Shown: one piece after another, positions 1 through 10,242 of the stretch
How positions within the stretch are numbered: the first letter of the stretch is position 1
Layout: the number at the start of each line of letters is the position of its first letter
Source of the DNA: Chlorocebus sabaeus
Taxonomy: Eukaryota; Chordata; Mammalia; Primates; Cercopithecidae
Direction of reading: 5' to 3'
Assembly (NCBI RefSeq): GCF_047675955.1
Contig: NC_132919.1
Location: forward strand, 68,056,816-68,120,815
DNA length: 64,000 nucleotides
The notes under the pieces: generated by a model
Databases searched by the model: none
Told to the model about the DNA's origin: nothing
The model's input: only the letters and a program-made list of their open reading frames with translations
Position numbers and translations under genes: made by a program

Positions 1-361
1 GGTCCACAGTTTGTTTTGAGAATGCCTGAGGGCCCAGGGAGACAGACAATTAAAAGCCGGAGCTCATTTTGATATCTGAAAACCACAGCCGCCAGCACAT
101 GGGAGGTGCCAGAGAGCAGGCTTGGGCCCTGTCTCACACGCCCCCTCTCTCTGGGTCACCTGGGAGTGCCAGCAGCAATTTGGAAGTTTGCTGAGCTAGA
201 GGGGAAGTCTTTGGCGAGGGTTTGCTCTGAGCACACCCCTTTCCCTCCCCCCCGGGGGGGCTGAGGGAAACATGGGACCAGCCCTGCCCCAGACTGTCCT
301 CATTGGCTGGCATGAGGCAGAGGGGGGCTTTAAAAAGGCGACCATGTCTCTGCTGGAGACC
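1..361 (+). promoter_or_regulatory. SOST: SOST proximal promoter with TATA-like box
   Basis: This sequence lies directly upstream of the inferred SOST start site. A TATA-like TTTAAAAA sits at 329-336, about 30 bases before the inferred cap site at about 362. An inverted CCAAT-type motif (ATTGG) lies at 302-306. The rest is G/C-rich with a short C/G run at about 248-260. The start site is placed from my recollection of where the human SOST mRNA begins (agagcctgtgc) plus the TATA spacing; it is not measured. In the SOST literature this promoter gives basal, osteoblast-lineage activity, while distal enhancers give osteocyte expression. Confidence 0.75.
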
Positions 362-408
362 AGAGCCTGTGCTACTGGAAGGCTGCGTGCCCTCCTCTGG
401 CTGGCACC

Positions 409-628
409 ATGCAGCTCCCACTAGCCCTGTGTCTTGTCTGCCTGCTGGTACACGCAGCCTTCCGTGTAGTGGAGGGCCAGGGGTGGCAGGCCTTCAAGAA
501 TGATGCCACGGAAATCATCCCCGAGCTCGGAGAGTACCCCGAGCCTCCACCGGAGCTGGAGAACAACAAGACCATGAACCGGGCGGAGAATGGAGGGCGG
601 CCTCCCCACCACCCCTTTGAGACCAAAG
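409..628 (+). CDS. SOST: SOST coding exon 1 (residues 1-73 plus first base of codon 74)
   Basis: This exon encodes the signal peptide, the flexible acidic and proline-rich N-terminal arm, and the Asn53 glycosylation sequon. It ends at the splice donor gtatgg (629-634). Reading on into the intron reaches a stop at about 808-810 with no similarity to sclerostin, which supports the splice. Confidence 0.95.
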
Positions 629-3600
629 GTATGGGGTGGTGGAGAGAATTCTTAGTAAAAGGTCCTGGGGAGGTTTTAGAAACTTATCTTTGGGAGGCTT
701 TGGGAAGACTGGGTAGACCCAGTGAAGACTGTTGGCCTCTGCCAGCACTGGTCAAGGAACAGTCTTGCCTGGAGATGGGGGAAGGATGGCTCACTGGTGC
801 AGCCTTCTAATTCAGGTGCAGGGGCATGAGGCAACAGACACTGGTGAGAGCCCAGGGCAGGGAGGAGGCTGGGGTGGTGAAGGTATGGCATCAGGTTATC
901 AGAACAGGCTCCGGGGCTTAGAAAAGAAAAGGTTTCAAAGAATCTCCTCCTGGGAACATAGGAGCCACGTCCAGCTGCTGGTACCATTGGGGAGGGAACA
1001 AGGTAAGGGAGCCTCCCATCCACAGAACAGCACCTGCAGGGTGCCAGACACTCTATGCTGGCGGTGGCTGTCCCCATGACACAGACCCACGTCATGGAAG
1101 CCCCAGGAGGTGAACCCCCAGCTCGAAGGGGAAGAAACAGGCTCCACGCACTCAGTAACTTGGTAGTGAGGAGAAGAGCTGAGGTTTGAATCTGGTTTGA
1201 TCAACTGCAAGATAGCCCTGGTGTGTGTGGGGGGTGTTGGGGATAGATCTCCACAAAGTAGTGGGAGAGGAAGGCCAGAGAGGCACCCCGGCAGTGTGCA
1301 TTGCCCATGGCCTGCCCAGGGAGCTGGCACTTGAAGGAATGAGAGTTTTCCGCAGTTTTAGCCCCTGACATGGGTGCAGCTGAGTTCAGGCCCTGGAGGG
1401 GAAGACAGCATCCTCTGCGCAGGAGTAGGCACATCCGTCCTCAGCGGCCACCCCATTCCCAGCCTTGCCTCATTCCAGAGGAGGGAGAAGGAAGAGGGAC
1501 CCTGGGTTCCTGGTCAGGCCTGCACAGAGAAGCCCAGGTGACAGTGTGCATCTGGCTCTATGGTTGGCAGGAATCACGAGGCCGTGGGTGGGGGCTGGAA
1601 TGACACTTCAGACTAAGGGCTTCCCTGCCCTCTGGCCATTATCCAGGTGGCAGAGAAGTCCACTGCCCAGGCTCCTGGACCCCAGCCCTCCCTGCCTCAT
1701 AACCTGTTGGGGCTATGGGGTGCTAAAAAGGGCAACTGTATGGGAGGCCAGCCAGGACCCTGTGTCTTCCAAATGGAGGACAAGGGTGCCTCCTCCCACA
1801 GCTCCCCTTCTAGGCAAGGTCAGCTGGGCTCCCGTGACTGCCTGAAGGGCTGTAAGGAACCCAAACACGAAATGTCCACCCTGATGGACTCCCATGAGAG
1901 GCCACAGCCCCCGAGGAAGCCACGTGCTCAAAACAAAGTCACAGTCTGCAAAGAAGTGCCTGACTTGGGGCACTATTCTTGGAAAGCCCCAAAATGCCCC
2001 CTTCCCTGGGCACATGTCCCCCCGACCACACACACACCCCAGCCCTGCAGAGGTGAGGATGCAAACCAGACCACAAACCAGAAAGCAGCCCCAGACAATG
2101 GCAATGGCCACATCTCTCCTGCTGTGCTTGCTCTCCAGAGTGGGGGTGGGGAGCGGCCTTCACTGTCCCCTCTCTGGTTTGGTCTTAAGACTATTTTTCA
2201 TTCTTTCGTGTCACATTGGAACTATCCCCATGAAAGCTTTGGGGGGTGGACTGGTACTCACACGACCAGCTATTTAAAAAGCTCCCACCTATCTAAGTCC
2301 ACCATAGGAGACATGGTCAAGGTGTGTGCAGGGGATCAGGCCAGGCCTGGGAGCCCCATCTCTGCCTGCCTAGGAAGTATCACCATGAGGTGCCCATTCA
2401 GATAACACAGAACAAGAAATGTGCCCAGCAGAGAGCCAGGTAAATGTTTGTGGCAGCTGAACCTGTAGGTTTTGGGTCAGAGCTCAGTCCCCCTATGGTA
2501 GGAAAGTAACTAGAGTAAAAAACAGCCCTCGGCTCCATCCCCCAGCCCAGCCTCCCATGGGTGCTCGAACACAGAGCCTCCACTCTTGTGGGAGCCAAAA
2601 GGTGCTGGGACCCCAGGGAAGTGGAGTCTGGAGATGCAGCCCAGCCTTTTGGGCAAGTTCTTTTCTCTGGCCGGGCCTCAGTACTCTCATTGATAATGAG
2701 GGGGTTGGACACACTGCCTTTGATTCCTTTCAAGTCTAATGAATTCCTGTCCTGATCACCTCCCCTTCGGTCCCTCGCCACCGCAGCAGCTGCCCTGATT
2801 TATTACCTTCAATTAACCTCTACTCCTTTCTCCATCTCCTGTCCACCCCTCCCAAGTGGCTGGAAAAGGAATTTGGGAGAAGCCAGAGCCAGGCAGAAGG
2901 TGTGCCGAGCACTTACCCTGCCCAGGCCAGGGACCCTGCGGCACAAGTGTGGCTTAAATCATAAGAGGACCCCAGGAGAGAAATGATAATAGTAATACAT
3001 AACAGCCGACGATAATAGTAATACATAACAGCCGACGCTTTCAGCTATATCTACCAAATGGTATTCTCTGCATTGCGTGTGGAATGGATTAACTCACAGT
3101 GCTTGGGGCGGCCCATTTTACAGACTGGAAGATGAGAGAGATTAAGGAACTTGTCCAAGATGACACCAGCAGTGAGCGATGGAGCCCTGGTGTTTGAACC
3201 CCAACAGTCATTTGGCTCCGAGGGGACAGGGTGCGCAGGAGAGCTTTCCACGAGCTCTAGAGCATCTGGGACCTTCCTGCAATAGGTGTTCAGGGGAAAA
3301 AGCCTCTGGAGACAGGCTTGGCAAAAGCAGGGCTGGGGTGGAGGGAGTTGGGCCGGGCCAGGGCAGGGGTGGCCAGGCGGGCGGCCACCCTCACGCGCGC
3401 CTCTCTCTTCAGACGTGTCCGAGTACAGCTGCCGAGAGCTGCACTTCACCCGCTACGTGACCGACGGGCCGTGCCGCAGCGCCAAGCCAGTCACCGAGTT
3501 GGTGTGCTCCGGCCAGTGCGGCCCGGCACGCCTGCTGCCCAACGCCATCGGCCGCGGCAAGTGGTGGCGCCCGAGTGGGCCCGACTTCCGCTGCATCCCC

Positions 3601-3834
3601 GACCGCTACCGCGCGCAGCGTGTGCAGCTGCTGTGTCCCGGTGGTGCCGCGCCGCGCGCGCGCAAGGTGCGCCTGGTGGCCTCGTGCAAGTGCAAGCGCC
3701 TCACCCGCTTCCACAACCAGTCGGAGCTCAAGGACTTCGGTCCCGAGGCCGCTCGGCCGCAGAAGGGCCGGAAGCCGCGGCCCCGCGCCCGGGGGGCCAA
3801 AGCCAATCAGGCCGAGCTGGAGAACGCCTACTAG
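409..3834 (+). CDS. SOST: Sclerostin, join(409..628, 3413..3834)
   Basis: Sclerostin is a secreted glycoprotein antagonist of canonical Wnt signalling. It is made mainly by osteocytes, binds the extracellular propellers of LRP5/LRP6 and restrains bone formation. The joined frame encodes 213 residues, the usual length. Residues 1-23 form a hydrophobic signal peptide, with cleavage expected before Gln24-Gly-Trp. N-glycosylation sequons lie at Asn53 (NKT) and Asn175 (NQS). The C-terminal cystine-knot-like domain spans about 80-167 with cysteines at 80, 94, 105, 109, 134, 148, 165 and 167. The known family pairings are 80-134, 94-148, 105-165 and 109-167. Loop 2 keeps Asn117-Ala-Ile-Gly, the NXI motif that contacts LRP5/6. 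The tail is basic and disordered (about 188-204) and ends in AELENAY. The start has a good context (caccATGc) and is the only Met giving a signal peptide. All hallmark residues are intact, so the gene appears functional. Ala16, Ala152, Pro184 and Gly201 differ from the human protein as I recall it. Confidence 0.97.
1022..1200 (-). mobile_element. MIR-like SINE fragment in SOST intron
   Basis: The stretch matches the MIR core in reverse orientation: a 'gtgccagacactctatgctgg' type end, then 'gaagaaacaggctc' and 'gaggtttgaatctgg'. It is old and diverged. Confidence 0.55.
2640..2745 (+). mobile_element. MIR-like fragment in SOST intron
   Basis: A MIR-type pattern ('gggcaagttctttt', 'cctcagtactctcat', 'aatgaggggg') is recognisable but diverged. 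Confidence 0.45.
2985..3036. repeat. Perfect 26-bp tandem duplication (2 copies)
   Basis: Bases 2985-3010 and 3011-3036 are identical (gataatagtaatacataaca... then gccgac). Zero divergence between copies implies a recent duplication or an ongoing small variable repeat. Confidence 0.95.
3060..3200 (-). mobile_element. MIR-like fragment near the SOST intron 3' end
   Basis: This shows the reverse-orientation MIR pattern 'cattttacagactggaagatgag', 'aaggaacttgtccaag' and 'gtttgaacccc'. It ends about 210 bases before exon 2. Confidence 0.6.
3413..3834 (+). CDS. SOST: SOST coding exon 2 (rest of codon 74 to residue 213)
   Basis: This exon encodes the whole cystine-knot domain and the basic tail, ending with TAG at 3832-3834. 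It is strongly GC-rich and CpG-rich, which explains several long overlapping open frames in this stretch; those are shadows. A pyrimidine tract and cag (3400-3412) form the acceptor. Confidence 0.95.
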
Positions 3835-4274
3835 AGCCCGCCCGCGCCCCTCCCCACCGGCTGGCGACCTGGCCCTGGCCCCGGCCCCGCGCCCCACATT
3901 TCTGTCCTCTGCGCGTGGTTTGATTGTTTATATTTCATTGTAAATGCCTGCAACCCAGGGCAGGGGGCTGAGACCTTCCAGGCCCTGAGGAATCCCGGGC
4001 GCCGGGAAGGCCCCCCCTCAGTCCGCCAGCTGAGGGGCCCCGCGGGGCGGGGGAGGGAGTTGAGAGTCACACACACTGAGCCACGTAGCCCCACCTCTGG
4101 GGCCGCCGACCTTTGCTGGTCCCACTTCAGAGGAGGCAGAAATGGAAGCATTTTCACCGCCCTGGGGTTTTAAGGGAGCGGTATGGGAGTGTGAAAAGTC
4201 CAGGGACTGGTTAAGAAAGCTGGATAAGATTCCCCCTTGCACCTCACTGCCCATCAGAAAGCTTGCGGCGTGCC

Positions 4275-4410
4275 CAGAGCACAAGACTGGGGGCATCTGT
4301 AGATGTGGTTTCTAGGCCTGGTTCTGCCACTAACTTGCTGTGTAACCTTGAACTGCACAATTCTCTTTCGGGATCTCAATTTCCACTTTGTAAAATGAGG
4401 GTGGATGTGG
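4275..4410 (+). mobile_element. MIR fragment exapted into the SOST 3' UTR
   Basis: The MIR core pattern is clear: 'ctggttctgccactaacttgctgtg', 'ctcaatttccactttgtaaaatgagg'. It lies wholly inside the 3' UTR, so it is transcribed as part of the mRNA. Confidence 0.75.
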
Positions 4411-5428
4411 GAATAGGATCTCGAGGAGACTACTGGCATATGATTCCAAGGACTCCAGTGCCTTTTGAATGGGCAGAAGTGTGTGTGAGAGAGAAAGAGA
4501 CAGAGAGAGAGAGAATGAATGAGGTTGCATTGACTCAGTGCCAAGGTCCCTTCCAGAATTCAGTTGTGATGCTCTCATCTGACAGCCAAAGATGAAAAAC
4601 AAACAGGAAAAAAAAAAAAAAAGTAAAGAGTCTATTTATGGCTGACGTGTTTATGGCTGACAAACTCCTGGAAGAAGCTATGCTGCTTTCCAGCCTGGCT
4701 TCCCCAGATGTTTGGCTACCTCCACCCCTCCATCTCAAAGAAATAACATCACCCGTTGGGGCAGAAAAGGAGAGGGTCCAAGGGTGGTGAGAGGGATAGA
4801 AATTACATCCATCTCAACTTCCCAAAGAGCAGCATCCCTACCCCAACCCATAGCCATATGTTAAAGTCACCTTCCGAAGAGAAGTGCAAAGTCCCAGGAC
4901 ACCAGGCTCAAGGGAGCAGCCATCACGAACTCACAGACCAGCACATCCCTTTTGAGACACCGCCTTCTGCCCACCACTCACAGACACATTTCTGCCTAGA
5001 AAATAGCTTCTTACTGCTCTTACATGTGATGGCATGTCTTACACTAAAAGAATATTATTGGGGGGAAAACGACAAGTGCTGTACATATGCTGAGAAGCTG
5101 CAGAGCATAATAGCTGCCATCCAAAAATCTTTTTGAAAATCTTTTCCAGACAACCTCTTACTTTCTGTGTAGTTTTAATTGTTAAAAAAAAAATGTTTTA
5201 AACAGAAGCACATGCCATATGAAAGCCTGCAGGACTGGTCGTTTTTTTGCAATCCTTCCACGTGGGACTTGTCCACAAGAATGAAAGTACTGGTTTTTAA
5301 AGAGTTAAGTTACATATTTATTTTCTCACTTAAGTTATTTATGCAAAAGTTTTTCTTGTAGAGAATGACAATGTTAATATTGCTTTATGAATTAACAGTC
5401 TGTTCTTCCGGAGTCCAGAGACATTCTT

Positions 5429-5434
5429 AATAAA
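5429..5434 (+). terminator. SOST: SOST poly(A) signal AATAAA
   Basis: A canonical AATAAA lies about 1.6 kb after the stop codon. Cleavage is expected 10-25 bases downstream (about 5445-5455), followed by a GT-rich stretch (gatgtggtctcattttgtc). Confidence 0.88.
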
Positions 5435-5499
5435 GACAATGAATCATGACCGAAAGGATGTGGTCTCATTTTGTCAACCACACACGATGTCATTTCTGT

Positions 5500-6075
5500 C
5501 AAAGTTGATACCCTTCTCTTGGTCACTAGAGTTCAAACCTTGGACACACCTTTGAGTGCTCTCTGGTGGCCCTTGCAGCAATTATGTCTTCCTTTGAAAA
5601 GTCATGTCTGTCCCTTCCTTTCCAAACCCAGACCACATTTCTTCACCCAGGGCATAGTAATAACCTCAACCCTGTATCCTTTTAGCAGCCTCCTCTCCAT
5701 GCTGGCTTCCAAAAACGCTGTTCTCATTGTATCACTCACCTGCTCAAGAGCCTTCCATAGCTCCCCCTTGCCCAGGATCAAGTACAGGTTTCCCAATCTG
5801 ACATGGGAGGGCTTCTCTGCTTGACTCCCACCTCCTACTCCGCCAAGCTTCCTACTGACTCCAAATAGTCACGCAGATCCCTGCTTCCTTAGTTTGCCAT
5901 CCACACTTAGCCCATCCAATAACTTATCTTCTTTCTTTAGGATTCACGTTACTTGTCACCTCTTCCCCCAACCTTCCAGAGATGTTCCAATCTCCCATAA
6001 TCCCTCTCTCCTCTGAGGTTCCAGCCCCTTTAGTCCACACCTCTACTTTGGTTCCTAATTCTGTTTTCCATTTGA
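5500..6075. mobile_element. L2-like old LINE remnant
   Basis: Typical L2 wording is visible: 'tcactcacctgctcaagagccttccatagctccc', 'aggatcaagtacaggtt', then 'cactgactccaaatag'-type text. The copy is diverged and I cannot place its ends. No gene is seen here. Confidence 0.55.
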
Positions 6076-6659
6076 CAGTCATTCATGGAGGACCAGCCTG
6101 GCCAAGCTCTGCTTAGTACTGGCATAGACAACACAAAGCCAAGTACAAGTCAGGACCAGTTCACGGGAAACTTCGTCTTCTTCGAAGTGGGGATTTTATG
6201 TCTCCCAGGTAGAAATGTAGGATCTTCAAAAGTGGGCCAGCCTCCTGCACTTTTCTCAAAGTCTCACCTCCCCGGGATGTCTAATAGTGCTGGATGCTAG
6301 CTGAGTTAGCATCTTCAGATGAAGAGTAACCCTAAAGTTACTCTTCAGTGGCCCTAAGGTGTGATGGTCAACTGGAAAGCTTTAAATTAAGTCCAGCCTA
6401 CCTTGCGGGAACCCAACCCCACAAAGAAAGCTGAGGTCCCTCCTGATGACTTGTCAGTTTAACTACCAATAACTCACTTGAATTAATCATTATCATCAAG
6501 TCTTTGATAAATGTGAGTGGGTATCAGTGGCTGGTCCCTTCCTGTGGCTCCAGCCCCTGAGGAGGCCTCAGTGAGCCCCCGCAGAAAACCCATGCTTCAT
6601 GAGTGTCTCAGGGCCCAGAATATGCGAGCAGGTAGGAAACAGAGATGTCCTCCATCCCT
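6076..6659. other. Intergenic DNA, no recognised feature
   Basis: This is mixed single-copy-looking sequence. The short open frames (6085-6300, 6517-6741) have no recognisable pattern. Confidence 0.5.
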
Positions 6660-7110
6660 GAGAGGCAGTGTGGTCCAGTGGGTGGGGATATGGGCTCTGG
6701 GCCAGGTTTGTGTTTTTGGTTTGTTTGTTTGTTTGTTTTGAGACAGAATCTTGCTCTGTTGCCCAGGCTGGAGTGCAGTGTCACAATCTTGGCTCACTGC
6801 AACTTCTGCCTTCCCGGGTTCAAGTGATTCTCCTGCCTCAGCCTCCAGAGTAGCTGGGATTACAGGTGCACACCACCACGCCTGGCTAATTTTTGTATTT
6901 TTAGTAGAGACAGGGTTTCACCGTGTTGGCCAGACTAGTCTCGAGCTCCTGACCTCAAGTGATCTGCCCGCCTCGGCCTTCCAAAGTGCTGGGATTACAG
7001 GCGTGAGCCACCGCACCCAGCCCCAGGTTGGTGTTTGAATCTGAGGAGACTGAAGCACCAAGGGGTTAAATGTTTTGCCCACAGCCATACTGAGCTCAGT
7101 TCCTGGCCCT
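6660..7110 (+). mobile_element. MIR fragment split by an Alu
   Basis: The MIR 5' part (6660-6715, 'gtggtccagtgggtgggg') and 3' part (7024-7110, 'gtgtttgaatctgagga', 'ttaaatgttttgccca') flank the Alu at 6718-7022. Confidence 0.5.
6718..7022 (-). mobile_element. Alu SINE
   Basis: This is a full-length reverse Alu with a TTTG-type tail. The flanks caggtttgtgttt (6703-6715) and caggttggtgttt (7024-7036) form a 12/13 target-site duplication. Confidence 0.95.
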
Positions 7111-7760
7111 ACCCCTCACTTGAGCTGCTCAGAGCCTGGTGGGCACATGGGTAATAATCAGGTCACACTGTTCTGTACGAAGTGTTATGGGAACCCAAGA
7201 TAGGAGTAATTTGCTCTGTGGAGGGGATGAGGGATAGGGGTTAGGGAAGGCTTCACAGAGTGGGTGCTGCTTAGAGATATTCCGGGTGGAGGAGGGGGCT
7301 TCTAGGCAGAAGGCATAGCCTAAGCAAAGACTGCAAGTACACGGCTGCTCATGGGTAGAAGAGAATCCACCATTCCTCAACAGGTACCGAGTCCTTGCCA
7401 TGTGCAAGGCAACATGGGGACACCAGGAATTCCAAGCAATGCCCAAACCTAGGGTCTGCTTTCTGGGACCTGAAGATACAGGATGGATCAGCCCAGGCTG
7501 CAATCCCATTACCACGAGGGGAAAAAAAACCTGAAGCCTAAATTGTAGGTCGGGTTAGAGGTTATTTATGGAAAGTTATATTCTACCTACATGGGGTCTA
7601 TGAGCCTGGCGCCAATCAGAAAAGGAACAAAAAACAGACCTAGCTGGGAGGGGCAGCATTTTGTTGTAGGGGGCGGGGCACATGTTCTGGGGGTACAGCC
7701 AGACTCAGGGCTTGTATTAATAGCCTGAGAGTAAGACAGACAGAGGGATAGAAGGAAATA
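7111..7760. other. Intergenic DNA with L2-like fragment
   Basis: The part at about 7235-7340 ('gggaaggcttcacagagtgg', 'cttctaggcagaaggca') resembles the L2 internal pattern seen again at about 9830-9970 and 60050-60300. No gene is seen. Confidence 0.45.
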
Positions 7761-7762
7761 CG

Positions 7763-7829
<67 letters not shown>
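7763..7829. repeat. Compound (CT)n(CA)n microsatellite
   Basis: CT dinucleotides run from 7763 to 7790, followed directly by AC dinucleotides from 7791 to 7829. This is a likely length-polymorphic marker. Confidence 0.98.
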
Positions 7830-7832
<3 letters not shown>

Positions 7833-8453
7833 TCTGTAGCGGTGTACTTAGGCTCCAAGTACAAATCAGGCCACGTTTACACAAGGAGGTAAAGGAAAGG
7901 AAACTTGGAGAAGCCACAGGACCCCAAAATTCCCTGTTTTCCTTGAATCAGGCAGGACTTACACAGCTGGGAGGGTGGAGAGCCTGCAGAAGCCACCTGT
8001 GAGTAAGCCAAGTTCAGAGTCACAGACACCAGATGCTGGGGCCATGTCCCACACCCGCCCACCTCCCACCTGCTCCTTGACACAGCTCTGTGCTCCACAA
8101 CCTGGTTCCAAGATCATTGGTTATAGCTCTGGGGCCTGCATCGTCCTTCCTGCCACGCCCCCACCCCATTCTTGGAACGTGCCCTCTGTCTTCTCTCTTG
8201 TCCAAGGGCAGTCAAGGGCTCAGTTATTGGGCAGCTTTGACCAACAGCTGAGGTTCCTTTTGTGGCTGGAGATGCAGGAGGCAGGGGAATATTCCTCTTA
8301 GTCAGTGCGACCACATGCCTGGTTTGCCCAGGGTGGTCTCGTTTACACCTGTAGGCCGAGCGTAATTATTAACAGCTCCCACTTTTACTCTAAAAAATGA
8401 CCTGATTTGGGCAGTAAATTTTATGGTGCCCATGCTATTAAGAGCTGCAACTT
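7830..8453. other. Intergenic DNA, no recognised feature
   Basis: Single-copy-looking DNA. The open frames overlapping here (7975-8301 and its antisense) show no recognisable protein signal. Confidence 0.5.
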
Positions 8454-8756
8454 GCTGGGCACGGTGGCTTACACCTGTAATCCCAGCACTTTGGGAGGCC
8501 AAGGCGGGTGGATCACCTGAGGTCAGGAGTTAGAGACCAGCCTGGCCAGCATGGCGAAACCCCATCTTTACTAAAAATACAAAAATTAGCAGGGCATGGT
8601 GGCATGCACCTGTAATCCCAGGTACTTGGGAGGCTGAGACAGGAGAATGGCTGGAACCCAGGAGGCAGAGGTTGGAGTGAGACAAGATCATGCCACTGCC
8701 CTTCAGCCCTGGCAACAGAGCAAGACTTCATCTCAAAAAAAAAAAAAAAAAAAAAA
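8454..8756 (+). mobile_element. Alu SINE
   Basis: A forward Alu from the gctgggcacggtgg start to a 22-base A tail at about 8735-8756. Confidence 0.95.
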
Positions 8757-8994
8757 GATACTGTCAATCACTGCAGGAAGAACCCAGGAACGAATCAAGA
8801 GAAGAGAGGGGCTGAGTCCCCATAGTGGCAGCACCGACTCCTGCAGGAAAGGCGAGACACTGGGTCATGGGTACTGAAGGGTACCCTGAATGACCTTCTG
8901 CTTTAGAGACCAAACCCGAGCCCTGCAAGTGCATCCCTGTTCATGGGTGAGACACTCAATTCATCATTCCTCGGCATGTACTGGATCCTTTCTT

Positions 8995-9294
8995 TTTTTT
9001 TTTTTTTTTTTTTTGAGACGGAGTCTCGCTCTGTCGCCCGGGCTGGGGTACAGTGGCCGGATCTCAGCTCACTGCAAGCTCCGCCTCCCGGGTTCACGCC
9101 ATTCTCCTGCCTCAGCCTCCCGAGTAGCTGGGACTACAGGCGCCCGCCACCTCGCCCGGCTAGTTTTTTGTATTTTTTAGTAGAGACGGGGTTTCACCGA
9201 GTTCGCCAGGATGGTCTGGATCTCCTGACCTCGTGATCCGCCCGTCTCGGCCTCCCAAAGTGCTGGGATTACAGGCTTGAGCCACCGCGCCCGG
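8995..9294 (-). mobile_element. Young AluY, monkey-lineage (AluYR-like)
   Basis: A near-perfect full-length reverse Alu with a 20-base T tail and many intact CpGs. The 14-base target-site duplication ctggatcctttctt is perfect (8981-8994 and 9295-9308). The variants 'gcccgtctcggcc' and 'caggcttgagccacc' are ones I associate with cercopithecoid AluYR subfamilies (recollection, not a database result). Confidence 0.93.
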
Positions 9295-9308
9295 CTGGAT
9301 CCTTTCTT

Positions 9309-10088
9309 ATCGCCACCCTCCAATGCCCAATTTCCCTACAATTGTCTGAGGCGCCTAAGCTTCTGCCCACCAAGAGAGCCAGAGCTGGCAGTGAGCAGCT
9401 GCAGGTAGGAGAGATAGGTACCCATGAGGGAGGTGGGAAAGAGAGATGGAAGGAGAGGGGTGCAGAGCACACACCTCCCCTGCCTGACAACTTCCTGAGG
9501 GCTGGTCCTGCCAGCAGATTTCAGGCGGAGGCAGGGGAGATGCGGCGGGAGAGGAAGTGAAAAAGGAGAGGGTGGGGATGGAGAAGAAGAGAGGGTGATC
9601 ATTCATTCATTCCATTGCTACTTGACCGGATGCCAGCTGTGAGCCAGGCACCACCCTAGCTCTGGGCGTGTGGTTGTGATCTTGGAGCCTCATGGAGCTC
9701 ACAGCGAGTGCAGTGCTGTAAGGAGATGGATAATGGACGGATAACAAATAAATGTTTAGCACAATGCCCGGGAATGGAAAGTTTTCCAAAGAAAAATAAA
9801 GTTGGTGAGCATATAGACAGCCCTGAAGGCGGCCAGGCCAGGCATTTCTGAGGAGGTGGCATTTGAACTAAGACCAAAACGTGATGGGAGACAGAGCCAC
9901 ACGAGGATCGGGGGGGGGGGGGCGGTGTGCACTGGGAGGGGGAGCAGCAAGTGCAAAGGGCCTGAAGGTATGTAGGGGGTGGAGAAGGGACACCACTAAT
10001 TGCCTTGGGTGCCTTTCAGGCGTCTCCATGCCAAGGCTCTAACCCCTGATCTGGAAACCAACATAGTAATTATAATTACAGTGGAGAG

Positions 10089-10090
<2 letters not shown>
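9309..10090. other. Intergenic DNA with L2-like 3' fragment
   Basis: The part at about 9595-9970 carries the L2 pattern 'ccaggcaccaccctagctctggg', 'atggagctcacagcgagtgcag', 'gataacaaataaat' and 'agcaagtgcaaagggcctg'. A run of 13 G residues lies at about 9911-9924. No gene is seen. Confidence 0.55.

Positions 10091-10129
<39 letters not shown>
10091..10129. repeat. (GT)n microsatellite
   Basis: About 19 uninterrupted GT units, followed by a short GA-rich stretch to 10146. Confidence 0.98.
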
Positions 10130-10130
<1 letters not shown>

Positions 10131-10242
10131 TTGAAAGAGAGAGAGAATGAGTCTCTGTACATTCTCTTGGCTCCATATGTTGAAGACCAGTGACTCTAAA
10201 GAAGAATATTTGCATATTATTAATTATGTAGCTATACACATT

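Larger units (their letters stand above)
629..3412 (+). other. SOST: SOST intron 1
   Basis: This is a 2.8 kb intron without an Alu. It holds old MIR-like fragments (about 1022-1200, 2640-2745 and 3060-3200), a perfect 26-base tandem duplication (2985-3036) and two A/T-rich MEF2-like motifs, CTATTTTTCA at 2191-2200 and CTATTTAAAA at 2270-2279. Several open frames here (for example 1647-2405) lack any recognisable protein pattern and are taken as chance. Confidence 0.85.
362..5450 (+). other. SOST: SOST transcription unit (two exons, 5' and 3' UTR)
   Basis: The inferred primary transcript has a 47-base 5' UTR (362-408), exon 1 to 628, a 2784-base intron (629-3412), and exon 2 from 3413 to the poly(A) site at about 5445-5455. 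The donor reads AAAG|gtatgg and the acceptor ctctcttcag|ACGTG, so both follow the GT-AG rule. The intron is phase 1: Asp74 is split as g|ac. The two-exon structure and very long second exon match the known SOST gene. The exact 5' and 3' ends are inferred from the TATA spacing and the poly(A) signal. Confidence 0.88.
3835..5450 (+). other. SOST: SOST 3' UTR
   Basis: About 1.6 kb lies between the stop codon and the poly(A) site. It starts very GC-rich and becomes A/T-rich. It contains a MIR fragment (about 4275-4410), a GA-rich simple repeat (about 4486-4515), an A-run (about 4608-4622) and AU-rich stretches near the end (about 5290-5350, including atttatttt and ttatttatgc) that could affect mRNA stability. 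The length agrees with the roughly 2.3 kb mRNA known for SOST. Confidence 0.85.

Noticed and set aside
1647..2405. 252-codon plus-strand open frame in SOST intron 1
   Set aside because: No family pattern, no splice logic with the flanking exons; intronic chance frame.
3318..3923. Open frames overlapping SOST exon 2 in other frames and on the minus strand
   Set aside because: They are shadows of the GC-rich SOST exon. The spliced SOST frame matches a known protein.
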